In this document: piece by piece, positions 1 through 8,807 of the stretch | Position numbering within the stretch: position 1 is the stretch's first letter | Layout: each line of letters begins with the position of its first letter | Assembly: GCA_947307415.1 (NCBI GenBank) | Contig: CAMZJA010000004.1 | Location: 1-64,000, forward strand | DNA: 64,000 bases | Reading direction: 5' to 3' | Source: an uncultured Bacteroidales bacterium | GTDB lineage: Bacteria; Bacteroidota; Bacteroidia; Bacteroidales; F082 | Notes under the pieces: model-generated | The model's input: only the letters and a program-made list of their open reading frames with translations | What the model was told of the DNA's origin: nothing | Databases searched by the model: none | Position numbers and translations under genes: made by a program

Positions 1-86
1 CACCTGACTCAAAGGTGAAAGTGGTTGTATATCCTACAGATGAGGAATATATGATTGCTAAAGACACATTTGACCTCGTCAAATAA
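1..86 (+). CDS. ackA: Acetate kinase, C-terminal fragment
   Basis: Only the last 27 codons are inside the window, read from base 3 and ending at TAA 84-86. The peptide contains VVVYPTDEEYMIAKDT, which matches the conserved C-terminus of acetate kinase (the RVLVIPTNEELVIAQD-type ending seen in E. coli AckA). The enzyme interconverts acetyl phosphate and acetate with ATP formation, which fits the fermentative PFOR gene further along. The assignment rests on a short tail, so the family is likely but the full gene cannot be judged. A perfect palindrome follows 20 bases after the stop and probably terminates it. Confidence 0.72.
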   Translation, partial: PDSKVKVVVYPTDEEYMIAKDTFDLVK

Positions 87-105
87 CGAAAGCGTTTTTA
101 ATAAC

Positions 106-139
106 ATTGTAGAGACGCACGGCCGTGCGTCTCTACAAT
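106..139. terminator. Perfect 34-bp palindrome (GTAGAGACG family), terminator-like
   Basis: Bases 106-139 read the same on both strands (ATTGTAGAGACGCAC GGCC mirrored), followed by a T-run on the plus strand. It lies between the ackA stop and the convergent PAS-like gene and could terminate both. Two further members of the same hairpin family sit after nifJ and after the gene ending at 62742. Confidence 0.8.
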
Positions 140-141
140 TT

Positions 142-465
142 TTATCCGCGGTCGTAATGCGGCATCTCTTCAGGTATAATTATCGATAATTCAACGAGAC
201 CTTTTACGATGCCATCTTCATACCAAGGCGTCTGGTAAATCAATTTTTTCTTACCTTTTTTAGAAATCGTGTAGACGTTGGTGGCAGCGTCGTTCAACAG
301 GTGTTTTATGATTTGTTGCGAGCGCTCATTGTGGCAGCCCATCATGTTTTTGCCGCACACGTCACCGTTCACGTCGACGGAGCTGTTATTCTGATAAACC
401 ACATTACCTTCAGTGTCACTCACCGTGACAGCCAGATTCACTTCTTTGAAAAAGTCAAAATTCAT
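142..465 (-). CDS. Small PAS-like domain protein
   Basis: A 107-residue protein with no signal peptide or membrane segment. Its order (AVTVSDTEGNVVYQNNSS, then GKNMMGCHNERSQQIIKHLL, then a strand-rich C-terminal half with QTPWYEDGIVKGLVELS) follows a single PAS sensor fold: a core strand pair, a helix with a CHN motif, and the closing beta sheet. There is no output domain, so it would be a stand-alone sensor or ligand-binding module acting on an unknown partner. It is convergent with ackA across the palindrome at 106-139. The PAS assignment is by pattern only and the ligand is unknown. Confidence 0.5.
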   Translation of the reverse strand: MNFDFFKEVNLAVTVSDTEGNVVYQNNSSVDVNGDVCGKNMMGCHNERSQQIIKHLLNDAATNVYTISKKGKKKLIYQTPWYEDGIVKGLVELSIIIPEEMPHYDRG

Positions 466-548
466 ATTGTCAAGTTTAAATTTTTCTGCAAATTTACATA
501 TTTTATAATAAAAATTTAAAATTTATACCATTATTTTGAATAAAACGT

Positions 549-556
549 TATATTTG
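549..556 (+). promoter_or_regulatory. -7 box of the LptF/G-type gene
   Basis: TATATTTG matches the Bacteroidota -7 consensus TAnnTTTG. It ends only 17 bases before the TTG start at 574, so the 5' leader would be very short. Confidence 0.6.
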
Positions 557-573
557 CAGTTTATTTAGATGTT

Positions 574-2043
574 TTGAAAAAGTTAGGCATATATATTATC
601 AGACAATACATTGGCACGTTCATTTTCACGTTTTTCGTTGCCATTTTCATTCTTTTGATGCAGTTTTTGTGGACTTGGGTCGATGAGTTCATCGGAAAGG
701 GTGTCGAATTCGGCGTGATGTTCAAGCTTTTGTTCTACACCTCTGTCACCTTCGTTCCGATGGCATTGCCCTTGGCGATCCTGCTCTCGTCGCTGATGTG
801 TTTCGGCAACCTCGGCGAATATTACGAGCTTGTCGCGATGAAAGCCAGCGGCATCTCCACCTGGAAGGTGATGCGTCCGCTTCTGTATTTCTCATTGGTA
901 ATGAGCGTGTTAGGATTTTTCTTCTCCAACAACGTGATGCCATATGCCAACCTCAAGATGCAGTCGATGCTTTACGATGTGAGTCATAAAAAAATGACTT
1001 TGGAGATTCCGGAGGGAGTGTTTTACCGCGGGCTCGACAAATACGTCATCAGGGTGGCGAAGAAAAGCAAGGACGGCAACTGGATGTACGACGTCATGAT
1101 TTACGACCACACCGAAGGCAAAGGTAACGTGAACGTCACCGTCGCCGACTCGGGATATATGGCGATGACACCGAGCCAGCGTAACATGATTTTCACGCTT
1201 TACGACGGCTACAACTACAGCGAGATAATCGACGACAAAGACTATCACACCCGTCGTCCTTTCCAGAAGATGGCATTCAAACGCCAGCTCGTGACCTTCG
1301 ACATGTCGCAGTTCGACATGCAGCACATGGACGAGGACGCTTTCAAGAAGCATCAAACTATGCTGAACATCAAGCAGTTGAATGTGGCGATAGACTCATT
1401 GAACGTGCTTTACGAGGAGCGTCTTGAATCGAACAACCGGTCGTTGCTCAGCAGGTTTCAGTATATGAACACCGACAAGACCAGTTTCATAAAATCAGAC
1501 AAACGTCTCAAAAAGAGGCAAGACGAGAGCACGCTCAACGACACCATCAGCGTATTCAACTGGCCATTGTTGAGCAATCTGCCGGAGAAAGAACGTCAGC
1601 CGATAGTGGGTATAGCTTTGGCCAACACCTCCAACATCAAGGAGAGCCTCGTCAGCATCGGCAAGGAGATGGACAACCAGAGAGTCAACATCAGGAAACA
1701 CGAGCAGGTGTTGAATCAGAAGTTCACGTTGAGCATCGCGTGTCTGCTGTTTTTCTTCATCGGTGCGCCACTGGGAGCCATCATCCGCAAGGGCGGACTG
1801 GGCATGCCGGTGGTCGTCAGTGTGGTATTCTTCGTGATTTATTATGTCATCACCATCATTGGCGAGCGAGTGGCGGTGCAAGGCGACATGTCGGTGTTCC
1901 TCGGCGCATGGATATCGTCGATAGTGCTCTTCCCTATCGGCATTTTCCTCACCTTCAAGGCCACCACCGACGCAGCATTGCTCGACGCCGAGTCGTGGAA
2001 GAAATTATTTACAAGAAAAGATAAAAAAGACAAGACGATATGA
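574..2043 (+). CDS. LptF/LptG family permease (lipopolysaccharide export)
   Basis: A 489-residue inner-membrane protein of the YjgP/YjgQ (LptF/LptG) family. These proteins form the membrane part of the ABC transporter that extracts lipopolysaccharide from the inner membrane and feeds it to the Lpt bridge. Three hydrophobic segments lie near residues 12-30, 55-75 and 100-118. A long periplasmic beta-jellyroll-like region with a variable insert follows, then three more segments near 390-465, the usual 6-helix plan. The length is larger than the E. coli proteins (about 360), the extra being in the central region, as is common in Bacteroidota. The start is TTG: no in-frame ATG lies between the promoter and 574. 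The stop overlaps the next ATG (ATGA), so the glycosyltransferase is translationally coupled. Confidence 0.85.
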   Translation: MKKLGIYIIRQYIGTFIFTFFVAIFILLMQFLWTWVDEFIGKGVEFGVMFKLLFYTSVTFVPMALPLAILLSSLMCFGNLGEYYELVAMKASGISTWKVMRPLLYFSLVMSVLGFFFSNNVMPYANLKMQSMLYDVSHKKMTLEIPEGVFYRGLDKYVIRVAKKSKDGNWMYDVMIYDHTEGKGNVNVTVADSGYMAMTPSQRNMIFTLYDGYNYSEIIDDKDYHTRRPFQKMAFKRQLVTFDMSQFDMQHMDEDAFKKHQTMLNIKQLNVAIDSLNVLYEERLESNNRSLLSRFQYMNTDKTSFIKSDKRLKKRQDESTLNDTISVFNWPLLSNLPEKERQPIVGIALANTSNIKESLVSIGKEMDNQRVNIRKHEQVLNQKFTLSIACLLFFFIGAPLGAIIRKGGLGMPVVVSVVFFVIYYVITIIGERVAVQGDMSVFLGAWISSIVLFPIGIFLTFKATTDAALLDAESWKKLFTRKDKKDKTI

Positions 2044-3260
2044 ATATTTTACTGTTATGCAACAAATCACCGTTTCCTCCGGGCGAAGGCGGTCCGATGG
2101 CGATGAACAGCGTCGTGACGGGTCTGCTCGAAGCGGGTCACAGCGTGAAAGTGATGGCTTTCAACAGCAACAAATATCATGTCGACATCAACGATATACC
2201 GCAAGATTATCGCAAGAAGACAAGGATAGAATTTATCGATATCGATTTGAAAATCGAGATAAAAGAAGCATTTAAAAACTTGTTTTCCGATGAGTCGTAT
2301 CATGTGAAGAGGTTTGTTTCGGAAGAATTCAAGAAAAGGCTCATCAAGGTCTTGAAAAAAGAAAAATTCGACATCGTACAGCTTGAGATGATCTACATGG
2401 CGCCGTACATCGAGACCATCAGGGAGCATTCCAACGCCAAGATAGTGCTGCGCGCGCACAACGTGGAACACAAGATTTGGGAGCGCATGGCAAAAAAGAC
2501 TATTTTCTTCGCTAAACGATGGTATATCAACCACTTGGTGCGCACCTTACGGAATTATGAGATGAGTGTACTCGACAAAGTCGACGGCATAGCGGCTATA
2601 ACCACCACCGACGCCAGCTTCTTCCGTCGTGTGACGTCCACACCGGTGATCGACCTTCCTTTCGGCGTCGACATCGACAAGTTCGACCCCGTTTTTGAGG
2701 TCGGCGACGCCCCGACATTCTATCACATAGGCTCGATGAACTGGATGCCAAACGAGGAAGGTATCAAATGGTTTCTCAAGAACGTGTGGGACGAGGTGTT
2801 GAAGCGCACGCCCGACGCGAAGCTGTATCTTGCCGGAAGAAACATGCCGAAATGGCTGAAGAAGACGAAGAAAAAGAACGTTTTCGTCGTTGGTGAGGTC
2901 GCCGACGCCCATGAGTTTGTGAATCAGAACAACGTGGCGATAGTGCCTTTGTTCTCGGGTAGCGGCATGCGCATCAAAATCATCGAGTCGATGGCGTTGG
3001 GCAAGACCGTCATCACCACCATGGTGGGCGCCGAGGGCATTTTATACTCGGAGTTCGACAACATCATCATAGCCGACAACGAGCCGAAGATGATAGAGAA
3101 CATCTGTAGACTTTACAAACATCCTGAAGAAGCGGAGGCGATAGGTTTGAACGCGCGCCGGCTCATAGAGGAAGTCTACGATAACAAAAAGATTATCAAC
3201 AGATTACTCATTTTCTACAATGAGATAAGATCAAAAAGAGAAATAACGATTTTAGACTAA
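2040..3260 (+). CDS. GT4-type glycosyltransferase
   Basis: A 406-residue cytoplasmic glycosyltransferase of GT-B fold. The N-terminal acceptor domain begins NILLLCNKSPFPPGEGGPMAM. A linker follows at about residue 210 (PFGVDIDKF), then the C-terminal nucleotide-sugar domain with LYLAGRNMP, the P-loop-like segment FSGSGMRIKIIESMALGK (about 305-322) and the GAEGI element typical of GT4/GT1 enzymes. It starts in a 4-base ATGA overlap with the permease gene and is followed with no gap by a second glycosyltransferase. The three genes probably serve surface glycan or lipopolysaccharide assembly; the donor and acceptor sugars cannot be read from sequence. Confidence 0.85.
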   Translation: MNILLLCNKSPFPPGEGGPMAMNSVVTGLLEAGHSVKVMAFNSNKYHVDINDIPQDYRKKTRIEFIDIDLKIEIKEAFKNLFSDESYHVKRFVSEEFKKRLIKVLKKEKFDIVQLEMIYMAPYIETIREHSNAKIVLRAHNVEHKIWERMAKKTIFFAKRWYINHLVRTLRNYEMSVLDKVDGIAAITTTDASFFRRVTSTPVIDLPFGVDIDKFDPVFEVGDAPTFYHIGSMNWMPNEEGIKWFLKNVWDEVLKRTPDAKLYLAGRNMPKWLKKTKKKNVFVVGEVADAHEFVNQNNVAIVPLFSGSGMRIKIIESMALGKTVITTMVGAEGILYSEFDNIIIADNEPKMIENICRLYKHPEEAEAIGLNARRLIEEVYDNKKIINRLLIFYNEIRSKREITILD

Positions 3261-4439
3261 ATGAAGATATTCGTATTACTGCCAAGAATACCGTGGCCAC
3301 TTGAGAAAGGCGACAAGCTGAGGGCTTACAACCAGATAAAGCAGCTGGCGAAGAACAACGAGATTGTGCTTTGCGCGCTCAACGACGATAAGAAAGTCGA
3401 CAAGCAAGCCGCTTTTCAGGCGATGCAGCCTTATTGCGCCTCAGTGAACTTCATCGACCTGCCTAAGATAGGCATTTTATTCAATGTTTTCAGGTCGTAC
3501 CTGCTCGGTTTGCCGATACAATGCGGATATTTTTACAGCTCGAGGGCAAAACATAAAGTGCATGAGCTCATCAGACACCATAAGCCCGACATGCTCTTCG
3601 GCCAGCTGCTGCGTGTGGCACCATATCTTCATAAGGTAAAAATCCCTAAAACCATTGACTATCAGGATGTCTTCTCGATGGGAATGAAACGTCGCGCCGA
3701 GATTGCCGGCATCGTCATGAAGCCGTTTTTCGAGATGGAATACAACCGTCTGAAGCGATATGAGAACAAGATCTTCGACGAGTTCGACGTTAAGACCATC
3801 ATCAGCGAGCCTGACAGAGCAAACATCGACCATCCCGACAGAAAAAAAATCCTCATCGTGCCAAACGGCGTCGACCATGAATACTACAAGCCGCAGGAGC
3901 GCGAGAAGAAATACGACATAGTGTTTACCGGCAACATGGGCTATGCTCCAAACGTCAACGCGGTGGAGTTTTTGGCTTATGAAATCATGCCGAAGGTTTG
4001 GGAGAAGATACCGAACGCAAAGCTGTATATCGCAGGCGCTCAGCCTGATCTGCGTGTAAAGAAGGTGGCTTGCGACAACATCATAGTGAGCGGATGGATC
4101 GACGACATGCGCGACGCCTACGCCCAGAGCCGTATCTTCATCGCCCCGATGCGCATCGGCACAGGATTGCAAAACAAGCTCCTCGAGGCCATGTCGATGA
4201 AGATTCCTTGCATCACCACATCGTTGGCAAACAGCTCGTTGCACGCAGTGAACGGAAAAGAAATTTTAGTTGACAACAGCTCATCGGAACTCGCCGCCGA
4301 CATCGTATTCCTGTTGAAACGTCCCGACAAGGCGGCGGAGATAGCCGAAGAAGGCTTCAACTTCGTGAACCGCGTCTACGACTGGGGAGCGGCGACAAAG
4401 ATAATGGAAGACGCGATGATAACCGTTTTAAACAAATAA
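3261..4439 (+). CDS. GT4-type glycosyltransferase (TIGR03087-like)
   Basis: A 392-residue GT-B glycosyltransferase. The N-terminus KIFVLLPRIPWPLEKGDKLRA and the C-terminal RIGTGLQNKLLEAMSMKIPC motif resemble the sugar transferases grouped with exopolysaccharide systems. The ATG follows the stop of the preceding glycosyltransferase directly, and the two proteins share the same domain plan, so they may act in successive steps. The next gene (ettA) starts 2 bases after its stop. The role in glycan assembly is inferred from family and context; specificity is unknown. Confidence 0.83.
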   Translation: MKIFVLLPRIPWPLEKGDKLRAYNQIKQLAKNNEIVLCALNDDKKVDKQAAFQAMQPYCASVNFIDLPKIGILFNVFRSYLLGLPIQCGYFYSSRAKHKVHELIRHHKPDMLFGQLLRVAPYLHKVKIPKTIDYQDVFSMGMKRRAEIAGIVMKPFFEMEYNRLKRYENKIFDEFDVKTIISEPDRANIDHPDRKKILIVPNGVDHEYYKPQEREKKYDIVFTGNMGYAPNVNAVEFLAYEIMPKVWEKIPNAKLYIAGAQPDLRVKKVACDNIIVSGWIDDMRDAYAQSRIFIAPMRIGTGLQNKLLEAMSMKIPCITTSLANSSLHAVNGKEILVDNSSSELAADIVFLLKRPDKAAEIAEEGFNFVNRVYDWGAATKIMEDAMITVLNK

Positions 4440-4441
4440 TT

Positions 4442-6115
4442 ATGGCACAAAACGACGATAAAAAGATAATTTTCTCGATGGTTGGAGTGAGCAAGATCAT
4501 CCCGCCGTCACGACAGATTTTGAAAGATATTTATCTTTCGTTCTATTACGGAGCGAAAATCGGCATCATCGGTTTGAACGGCGCCGGAAAATCGACATTG
4601 CTGCGCATCATCGCAGGCAAAGAGAAGTCGTACAACGGCGAGGTGGTGTTCTCGCCAGGCTATTCAGTAGGCATGCTCGACCAGGAGCCGCAGCTTGATG
4701 ACAACAAGACCGTACGCCAGGTGGTGGAGGAAGGAGCCCAGGAAGTCGTTGATTTGCTTAAGGAATACGAAGAGATAAGCAATAAATTCGCTGAACCTGA
4801 TGCCGATTTCGACAAGCTTATCGAGCGACAAGGCGAACTCACCGAACTCATCGAACAACACGACGGCTGGAACCTCGACAGCAAGCTCGAGCGCGCCATG
4901 GACGCATTGAACTGTCCGGATGGCGACACGCCAGTTAAAAATTTGTCGGGAGGAGAAAGACGCCGCGTGGCGTTGGTGAGATTGCTTTTGCAAGAACCAG
5001 ATATTTTGCTCCTCGACGAGCCTACCAACCACCTCGACGCTGAGGCGATTCAATGGCTCGAAAGCCACTTGCAGCAATACAAAGGCACAGTGATTGCTGT
5101 CACCCACGACCGTTACTTCCTCGACCACGTTGCCGGCTGGATTTTGGAACTCGACCGCGGCGAAGGCATACCGTGGAAAGGCAACTACTCATCGTGGCTC
5201 GACCAGAAGACCGCTCGCATGGCGATGGAGGAAAAGACCGAGAGCAAGCGCCGTAAGACCCTCGAGCGTGAGTTGGAGTGGGTGCGCATGGCGCCGAAGG
5301 CACGTCACGCCAAAGGCAAGGCACGTCTTGAGTCGTATGAGAAGATGCTCAACGAGGACGTGAAAGAGAAAGAAGAAAAACTCGAGATTTATATCCCGAA
5401 CGGAGACCGTCTCGGCAACAAAGTCATTGAGGCTAAGAACGTTACGAAAGCATTCGGCGACAAGGTTTTGTTTGAGAATCTCAGCTTCAGTCTGCCGCCT
5501 GCGGGCATTGTGGGTGTCATCGGACCAAACGGAGCCGGTAAAACGACGCTCTTCCGCATGATTATGGGACTTGAAAAACCGGATTCAGGTACGTTTGAGG
5601 TCGGTGAGACAGTGAAAATCGGTTATGTCGACCAGCAACATGCCGATATCGACCCGGAGAAGACCGTTTGGGAAGTCATCTCCGGCGGAAATGAGCTCAT
5701 CCAGCTCGGCAAGCGCACCATGCCTTCGAGAGCCTACGTCTCGAGATTCAACTTCGGTGGCGACGCTCAGCAGAAAAAAGCGGGAGTGCTTTCAGGCGGT
5801 GAACGTAACCGCATGCACCTGGCATTGACTTTGAAACAAGAAGCCAACGTACTGCTCCTCGACGAGCCGACTAACGACATCGACGTCAACACCTTACGTG
5901 CTTTGGAGGAAGGTCTGGAAAACTTCGCAGGCTGCGCTGTCATCATCTCGCACGACCGCTGGTTCCTCGACCGTATTGCAACGCATATCTTGGCGTTTGA
6001 AGGCGACTCGCAGGTTTATTTCTTTGAGGGAAGTTATTCGGAATACGAGGAAAACAAGATAAAACGACTCGGCACTCAGCAGCCTAAGAAGTTCAGATAT
6101 AAAAAATTGATGTAA
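4442..6115 (+). CDS. ettA: Energy-dependent translational throttle protein EttA (ABC-F)
   Basis: A 557-residue ABC-F protein, close to the 555 residues of E. coli EttA. EttA binds the ribosomal E site and gates entry into elongation according to the ATP/ADP ratio. There are two ATP-binding cassettes: Walker A GLNGAGKSTLL (about residue 43), signature LSGGERRRVAL, Walker B LLLDEPTNHLD; then the arm/linker region with EWVRMAPKARHAKGKARL; then Walker A GPNGAGKTTLF, signature LSGGERNRMHL and LLLDEPTNDID. No membrane segments are present, as expected for ABC-F. The 2-base gap after the glycosyltransferase implies co-transcription, although the function is unrelated. Confidence 0.95.
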   Translation: MAQNDDKKIIFSMVGVSKIIPPSRQILKDIYLSFYYGAKIGIIGLNGAGKSTLLRIIAGKEKSYNGEVVFSPGYSVGMLDQEPQLDDNKTVRQVVEEGAQEVVDLLKEYEEISNKFAEPDADFDKLIERQGELTELIEQHDGWNLDSKLERAMDALNCPDGDTPVKNLSGGERRRVALVRLLLQEPDILLLDEPTNHLDAEAIQWLESHLQQYKGTVIAVTHDRYFLDHVAGWILELDRGEGIPWKGNYSSWLDQKTARMAMEEKTESKRRKTLERELEWVRMAPKARHAKGKARLESYEKMLNEDVKEKEEKLEIYIPNGDRLGNKVIEAKNVTKAFGDKVLFENLSFSLPPAGIVGVIGPNGAGKTTLFRMIMGLEKPDSGTFEVGETVKIGYVDQQHADIDPEKTVWEVISGGNELIQLGKRTMPSRAYVSRFNFGGDAQQKKAGVLSGGERNRMHLALTLKQEANVLLLDEPTNDIDVNTLRALEEGLENFAGCAVIISHDRWFLDRIATHILAFEGDSQVYFFEGSYSEYEENKIKRLGTQQPKKFRYKKLM

Positions 6116-6163
6116 TCTTACAAGAGAACAGATTACAGATAATAGATAACAAATACTAGAGTT

Positions 6164-7777
6164 ATGAAGAAAGTTATTATTACGATTTATGCCATCATAT
6201 TGACAATCAATGCTTTTGCAATTGATATTTGGGACGGGACAGCTTCACCTTGGACACAGGGCAGCGGTACTTCAAGCAACCCTTATCTCATTGAGACGGC
6301 CGAAAACCTAGCATATCTCGCCGAGAAAGTCAACGAGGGATACCAGGCACAAGGCATGGCGGTCTTCAGATACACCTATTTTCTGTTGACCGACGATTTG
6401 GACCTCAACAACATCAACTGGACACCTATTGGAAATGTCAACATGAACATGCAAGGCTATTATTTTGCCGGCATTTTCGACGGTTGGTATCATAATATCG
6501 ACCATCTTAAGATTCAGTCGAGTGCCGATGTCTGTGGATTATTCTGCGGATTGGGTGGAGAACAAGGCGCGCCAGGAGGATCTGGAACTGGGGTAATTAA
6601 GCATCTTTCAGTAACAAACGGCGACATCACATCGACAGGCACAGGTGTCGGCGGCATCATTGGAGCTATCGCCGGCGAAGCGACGGTATATCAATGCAGT
6701 TTTTCGGGCACTATCAGCGTGAGTAATAGCGGTTCTTACTGCGGAGCGGGAGGAATTACAGCAGCATTAGCCGAAAATGCAAGCATCGACGAATGTTCGT
6801 TTCATGGCAGCATCACTGCAACCAACAACGGAGGTTTCACTGGAGCGGCAGGCGCAGGCGGCATAGTTGGAATAGCAATGGACAATGCATCAATAAGCCA
6901 ATGCTATAACACTGGCACCATCACAGGCAGCGCATTCATGTTAAGTGTGGCAGCAGGCATAGTAGGCGCCACATTGCAGGAGAATAACGTGAGCATTTAC
7001 AGCTGCTACAACGTTGGCACCGTGAACGCAGGAACGAAAGGAGGCATCTTCGGCATGGTAAGCCCGATAAACCCGACAAAAGACGAGGCTGATATACAAG
7101 TTAGCAACTGTTTCTACCTAAACACCTGCGGCGGAACCACCAACTATGGAACTTCGAAAACATCAGCAGAGATGCAAACCGAGCAGTTTAAGAACCAGAT
7201 TGACATGAGTTCGCATTCTTTCGTGATGGACAACGGCACAAACAACGGCTACCCTATCCATGCTCTCACTGGTTTCATAATTTACGCAGCCAAAGATATC
7301 ACAGCACATACAGCAACGCTGTCGGCCGATCTACATCCAGGAAATGCTTCATTCTCAAGGGCTTACTTTTTCTATGATAACGAAGCAAGCACCGATTATC
7401 ATGAGGTTGAAATCGGCACCGAAGGCTATGTGGAAGCCATTATTGAAAATCTTGAGCCAAACACCGCCTACATGTTTTCCATGAGCGCAGAATATTCCGA
7501 CGGCGGTTTCGTAGGATTTAGTCCATACTGGTTCATGACACTCGACAACACTGGAATTTCAGAAATGTCAAATTCAGATATTTGCATCTACCCTAACCCG
7601 ACATCAGATTTCATATTTATAGAAAATATTGAGCCTCAGTCAGTTACCATTTATTCCCTTGACGGAAAATTGGTAAAAAAGGTTGGAAACGCCAACGTTA
7701 TTGACGTAAGGGATCTGAACAAAGGTATGTACCTTATTAATATAGATGGAATAATGGAACGAATTATCGTTATTTAG
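6164..7777 (+). CDS. Secreted GLUG-repeat protein with type IX sorting domain
   Basis: A 537-residue exported protein. A Sec signal peptide (MKKVIITIYAIILTINAFA) precedes GLUG-type repeats at about residues 150-290, with units such as GVGGIIGAIAGEATVYQCSF and AGAGGIVGIAMDNASISQCY. A fibronectin-III-like segment follows near 375-465 (HTATLSADLHPGNASF). The last about 70 residues form a type A type IX sorting domain (ICIYPNPTSDFIFIE, then LDGKLVKK and GMYLINID). It would cross the outer membrane through SprA and be attached to, or released from, the surface. GLUG repeats are often found in adhesin-like proteins; the ligand is unknown. Its 3' end overlaps the convergent deoC by 8 bases. Confidence 0.85.
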   Translation: MKKVIITIYAIILTINAFAIDIWDGTASPWTQGSGTSSNPYLIETAENLAYLAEKVNEGYQAQGMAVFRYTYFLLTDDLDLNNINWTPIGNVNMNMQGYYFAGIFDGWYHNIDHLKIQSSADVCGLFCGLGGEQGAPGGSGTGVIKHLSVTNGDITSTGTGVGGIIGAIAGEATVYQCSFSGTISVSNSGSYCGAGGITAALAENASIDECSFHGSITATNNGGFTGAAGAGGIVGIAMDNASISQCYNTGTITGSAFMLSVAAGIVGATLQENNVSIYSCYNVGTVNAGTKGGIFGMVSPINPTKDEADIQVSNCFYLNTCGGTTNYGTSKTSAEMQTEQFKNQIDMSSHSFVMDNGTNNGYPIHALTGFIIYAAKDITAHTATLSADLHPGNASFSRAYFFYDNEASTDYHEVEIGTEGYVEAIIENLEPNTAYMFSMSAEYSDGGFVGFSPYWFMTLDNTGISEMSNSDICIYPNPTSDFIFIENIEPQSVTIYSLDGKLVKKVGNANVIDVRDLNKGMYLINIDGIMERIIVI

Positions 7778-8612
7778 TCAGTTCCTCCATTACCTTTCCA
7801 GCTAGTCTGCTGGTTCCGACGCGGAAATAATTCTTGTTGAGCCATTTCTCGCCGAGGACATCTTTCACTATATAATAATAGGTGAGTGCGTCTTCGATTG
7901 TCGACATGCCGCCAGCAGGTTTGAAGCCGACCATTTGTCCAGTCGCCTCAAAGTATTCCTTGATGGTGTCGCACATCACGAGAGCCGCCATCGGGGTGGC
8001 ATTGACAGCGATTTTTCCTGTCGAAGTCTTGATAAAATCAGCCCCTGCGAGAATTGCCAACTCACTGGCTTTGCGGATGTTAGCTGGGGTCTTCAGTTCG
8101 CCTGTCTCAAGGATAACTTTCAGATGAACCGGAGCCTTGCAGATTTCACGGATTGCCTGAATTTCGTTATAAACTTCATCGTAATTTCCTGCGAGGAAAG
8201 TGCCTCTTGAGATGACCATGTCGACCTCGTCAGCACCCTGCTCAACGCAATATTGCACCTCTTTTTTCTTCAAATCGAACGGCATCTGACCTGAAGGGAA
8301 GCAGCAAGCCACCGTCGCCACCTTGATTCCGCTGCCTTTCAGCAAGCCCTTTGCCTGCTTCACAAACGGACTGTAGATGCAGATAGCAGGAACCGAGATA
8401 CCCATGTCATTTTTCTGAAAATCAATGGCTTTAGCGCAGAATTCTTCGATTTTCTTAGCATTATCAAACGCCTCCAAAGTGGTGAAGTCGATGCTCTGGA
8501 AGATGGTCTTCAAAGCCTCGCGGCGGTCGCTGTTTTTGCTTTGTTTCTCAATAATTTGTGCGATTCTCGCCTGAAGCTGCTCCTCGGTATAATTGTAAGA
8601 TTTGAAATTCAT
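7770..8612 (-). CDS. deoC: Deoxyribose-phosphate aldolase
   Basis: Class I aldolase that splits 2-deoxyribose 5-phosphate into glyceraldehyde 3-phosphate and acetaldehyde in deoxynucleoside breakdown. The Schiff-base lysine motif FIKTSTGK and the upstream DEVDMVISRG segment are clear, as is the closing GFKPAGG element. The start is set at the ATG at 8612 (MNFKSYNYTEE, 280 residues), because the longer frame begins at 8639 inside the -7 box TATCTTTG (8637-8644). The gene is divergent from the porin gene, with a paired palindromic repeat between them, and convergent with the GLUG-repeat gene with an 8-base overlap. Confidence 0.93.
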   Translation of the reverse strand: MNFKSYNYTEEQLQARIAQIIEKQSKNSDRREALKTIFQSIDFTTLEAFDNAKKIEEFCAKAIDFQKNDMGISVPAICIYSPFVKQAKGLLKGSGIKVATVACCFPSGQMPFDLKKKEVQYCVEQGADEVDMVISRGTFLAGNYDEVYNEIQAIREICKAPVHLKVILETGELKTPANIRKASELAILAGADFIKTSTGKIAVNATPMAALVMCDTIKEYFEATGQMVGFKPAGGMSTIEDALTYYYIVKDVLGEKWLNKNYFRVGTSRLAGKVMEELTK

Positions 8613-8636
8613 GATTTTAATATTTTTAACAACATG

Positions 8637-8644
8637 CAAAGATA
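8637..8644 (-). promoter_or_regulatory. -7 box of deoC
   Basis: TATCTTTG on the minus strand, 24 bases before the chosen deoC ATG. It rules out the longer upstream start. Confidence 0.75.
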
Positions 8645-8657
8645 GGAAAAAATTTCA

Positions 8658-8665
8658 TAATTTTG
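8658..8665 (+). promoter_or_regulatory. -7 box, probable promoter of the porin gene
   Basis: TAATTTTG followed by CAG, matching TAnnTTTG. Transcription from here would carry the whole palindromic repeat at 8686-8788 into the 5' leader of the porin mRNA. Confidence 0.55.
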
Positions 8666-8685
8666 CAGCGAAATTTATTAATTCC

Positions 8686-8788
8686 GTCATTTCGACTGAA
8701 GCGAAGCGGAATGGAGAAATCTTTGAGGATTTATCCGCCTGCGGCGAATGCTTTCGCAAGCTCAGGTCTCGACTTCGCTCGAAATGAC
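8686..8788. repeat. Paired TCATTTCGA repeat (REP-like inverted repeat)
   Basis: The outer arms GTCATTTCGA and TCGAAATGAC are inverted copies, with a GAGAAATCT half-site and an inner palindromic CCGCCTGCGGCGAA segment between them. Related copies occur at 12021, 14708, 22630 and 53747. It lies in the predicted leader of the porin gene. Confidence 0.85.
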
Positions 8789-8807
8789 AAACATGAAAAT
8801 TATTTAT

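Noticed and set aside
910..1356. Long minus-strand frame opposite the LptF/G-type gene
   Set aside because: Histidine- and valine-rich shadow of the GC-biased third codon positions of the real gene; no family features.
3477..4244. 255-codon minus-strand frame opposite a glycosyltransferase
   Set aside because: Mirror of codon bias, no conserved motif, and it fully overlaps a well-supported gene.
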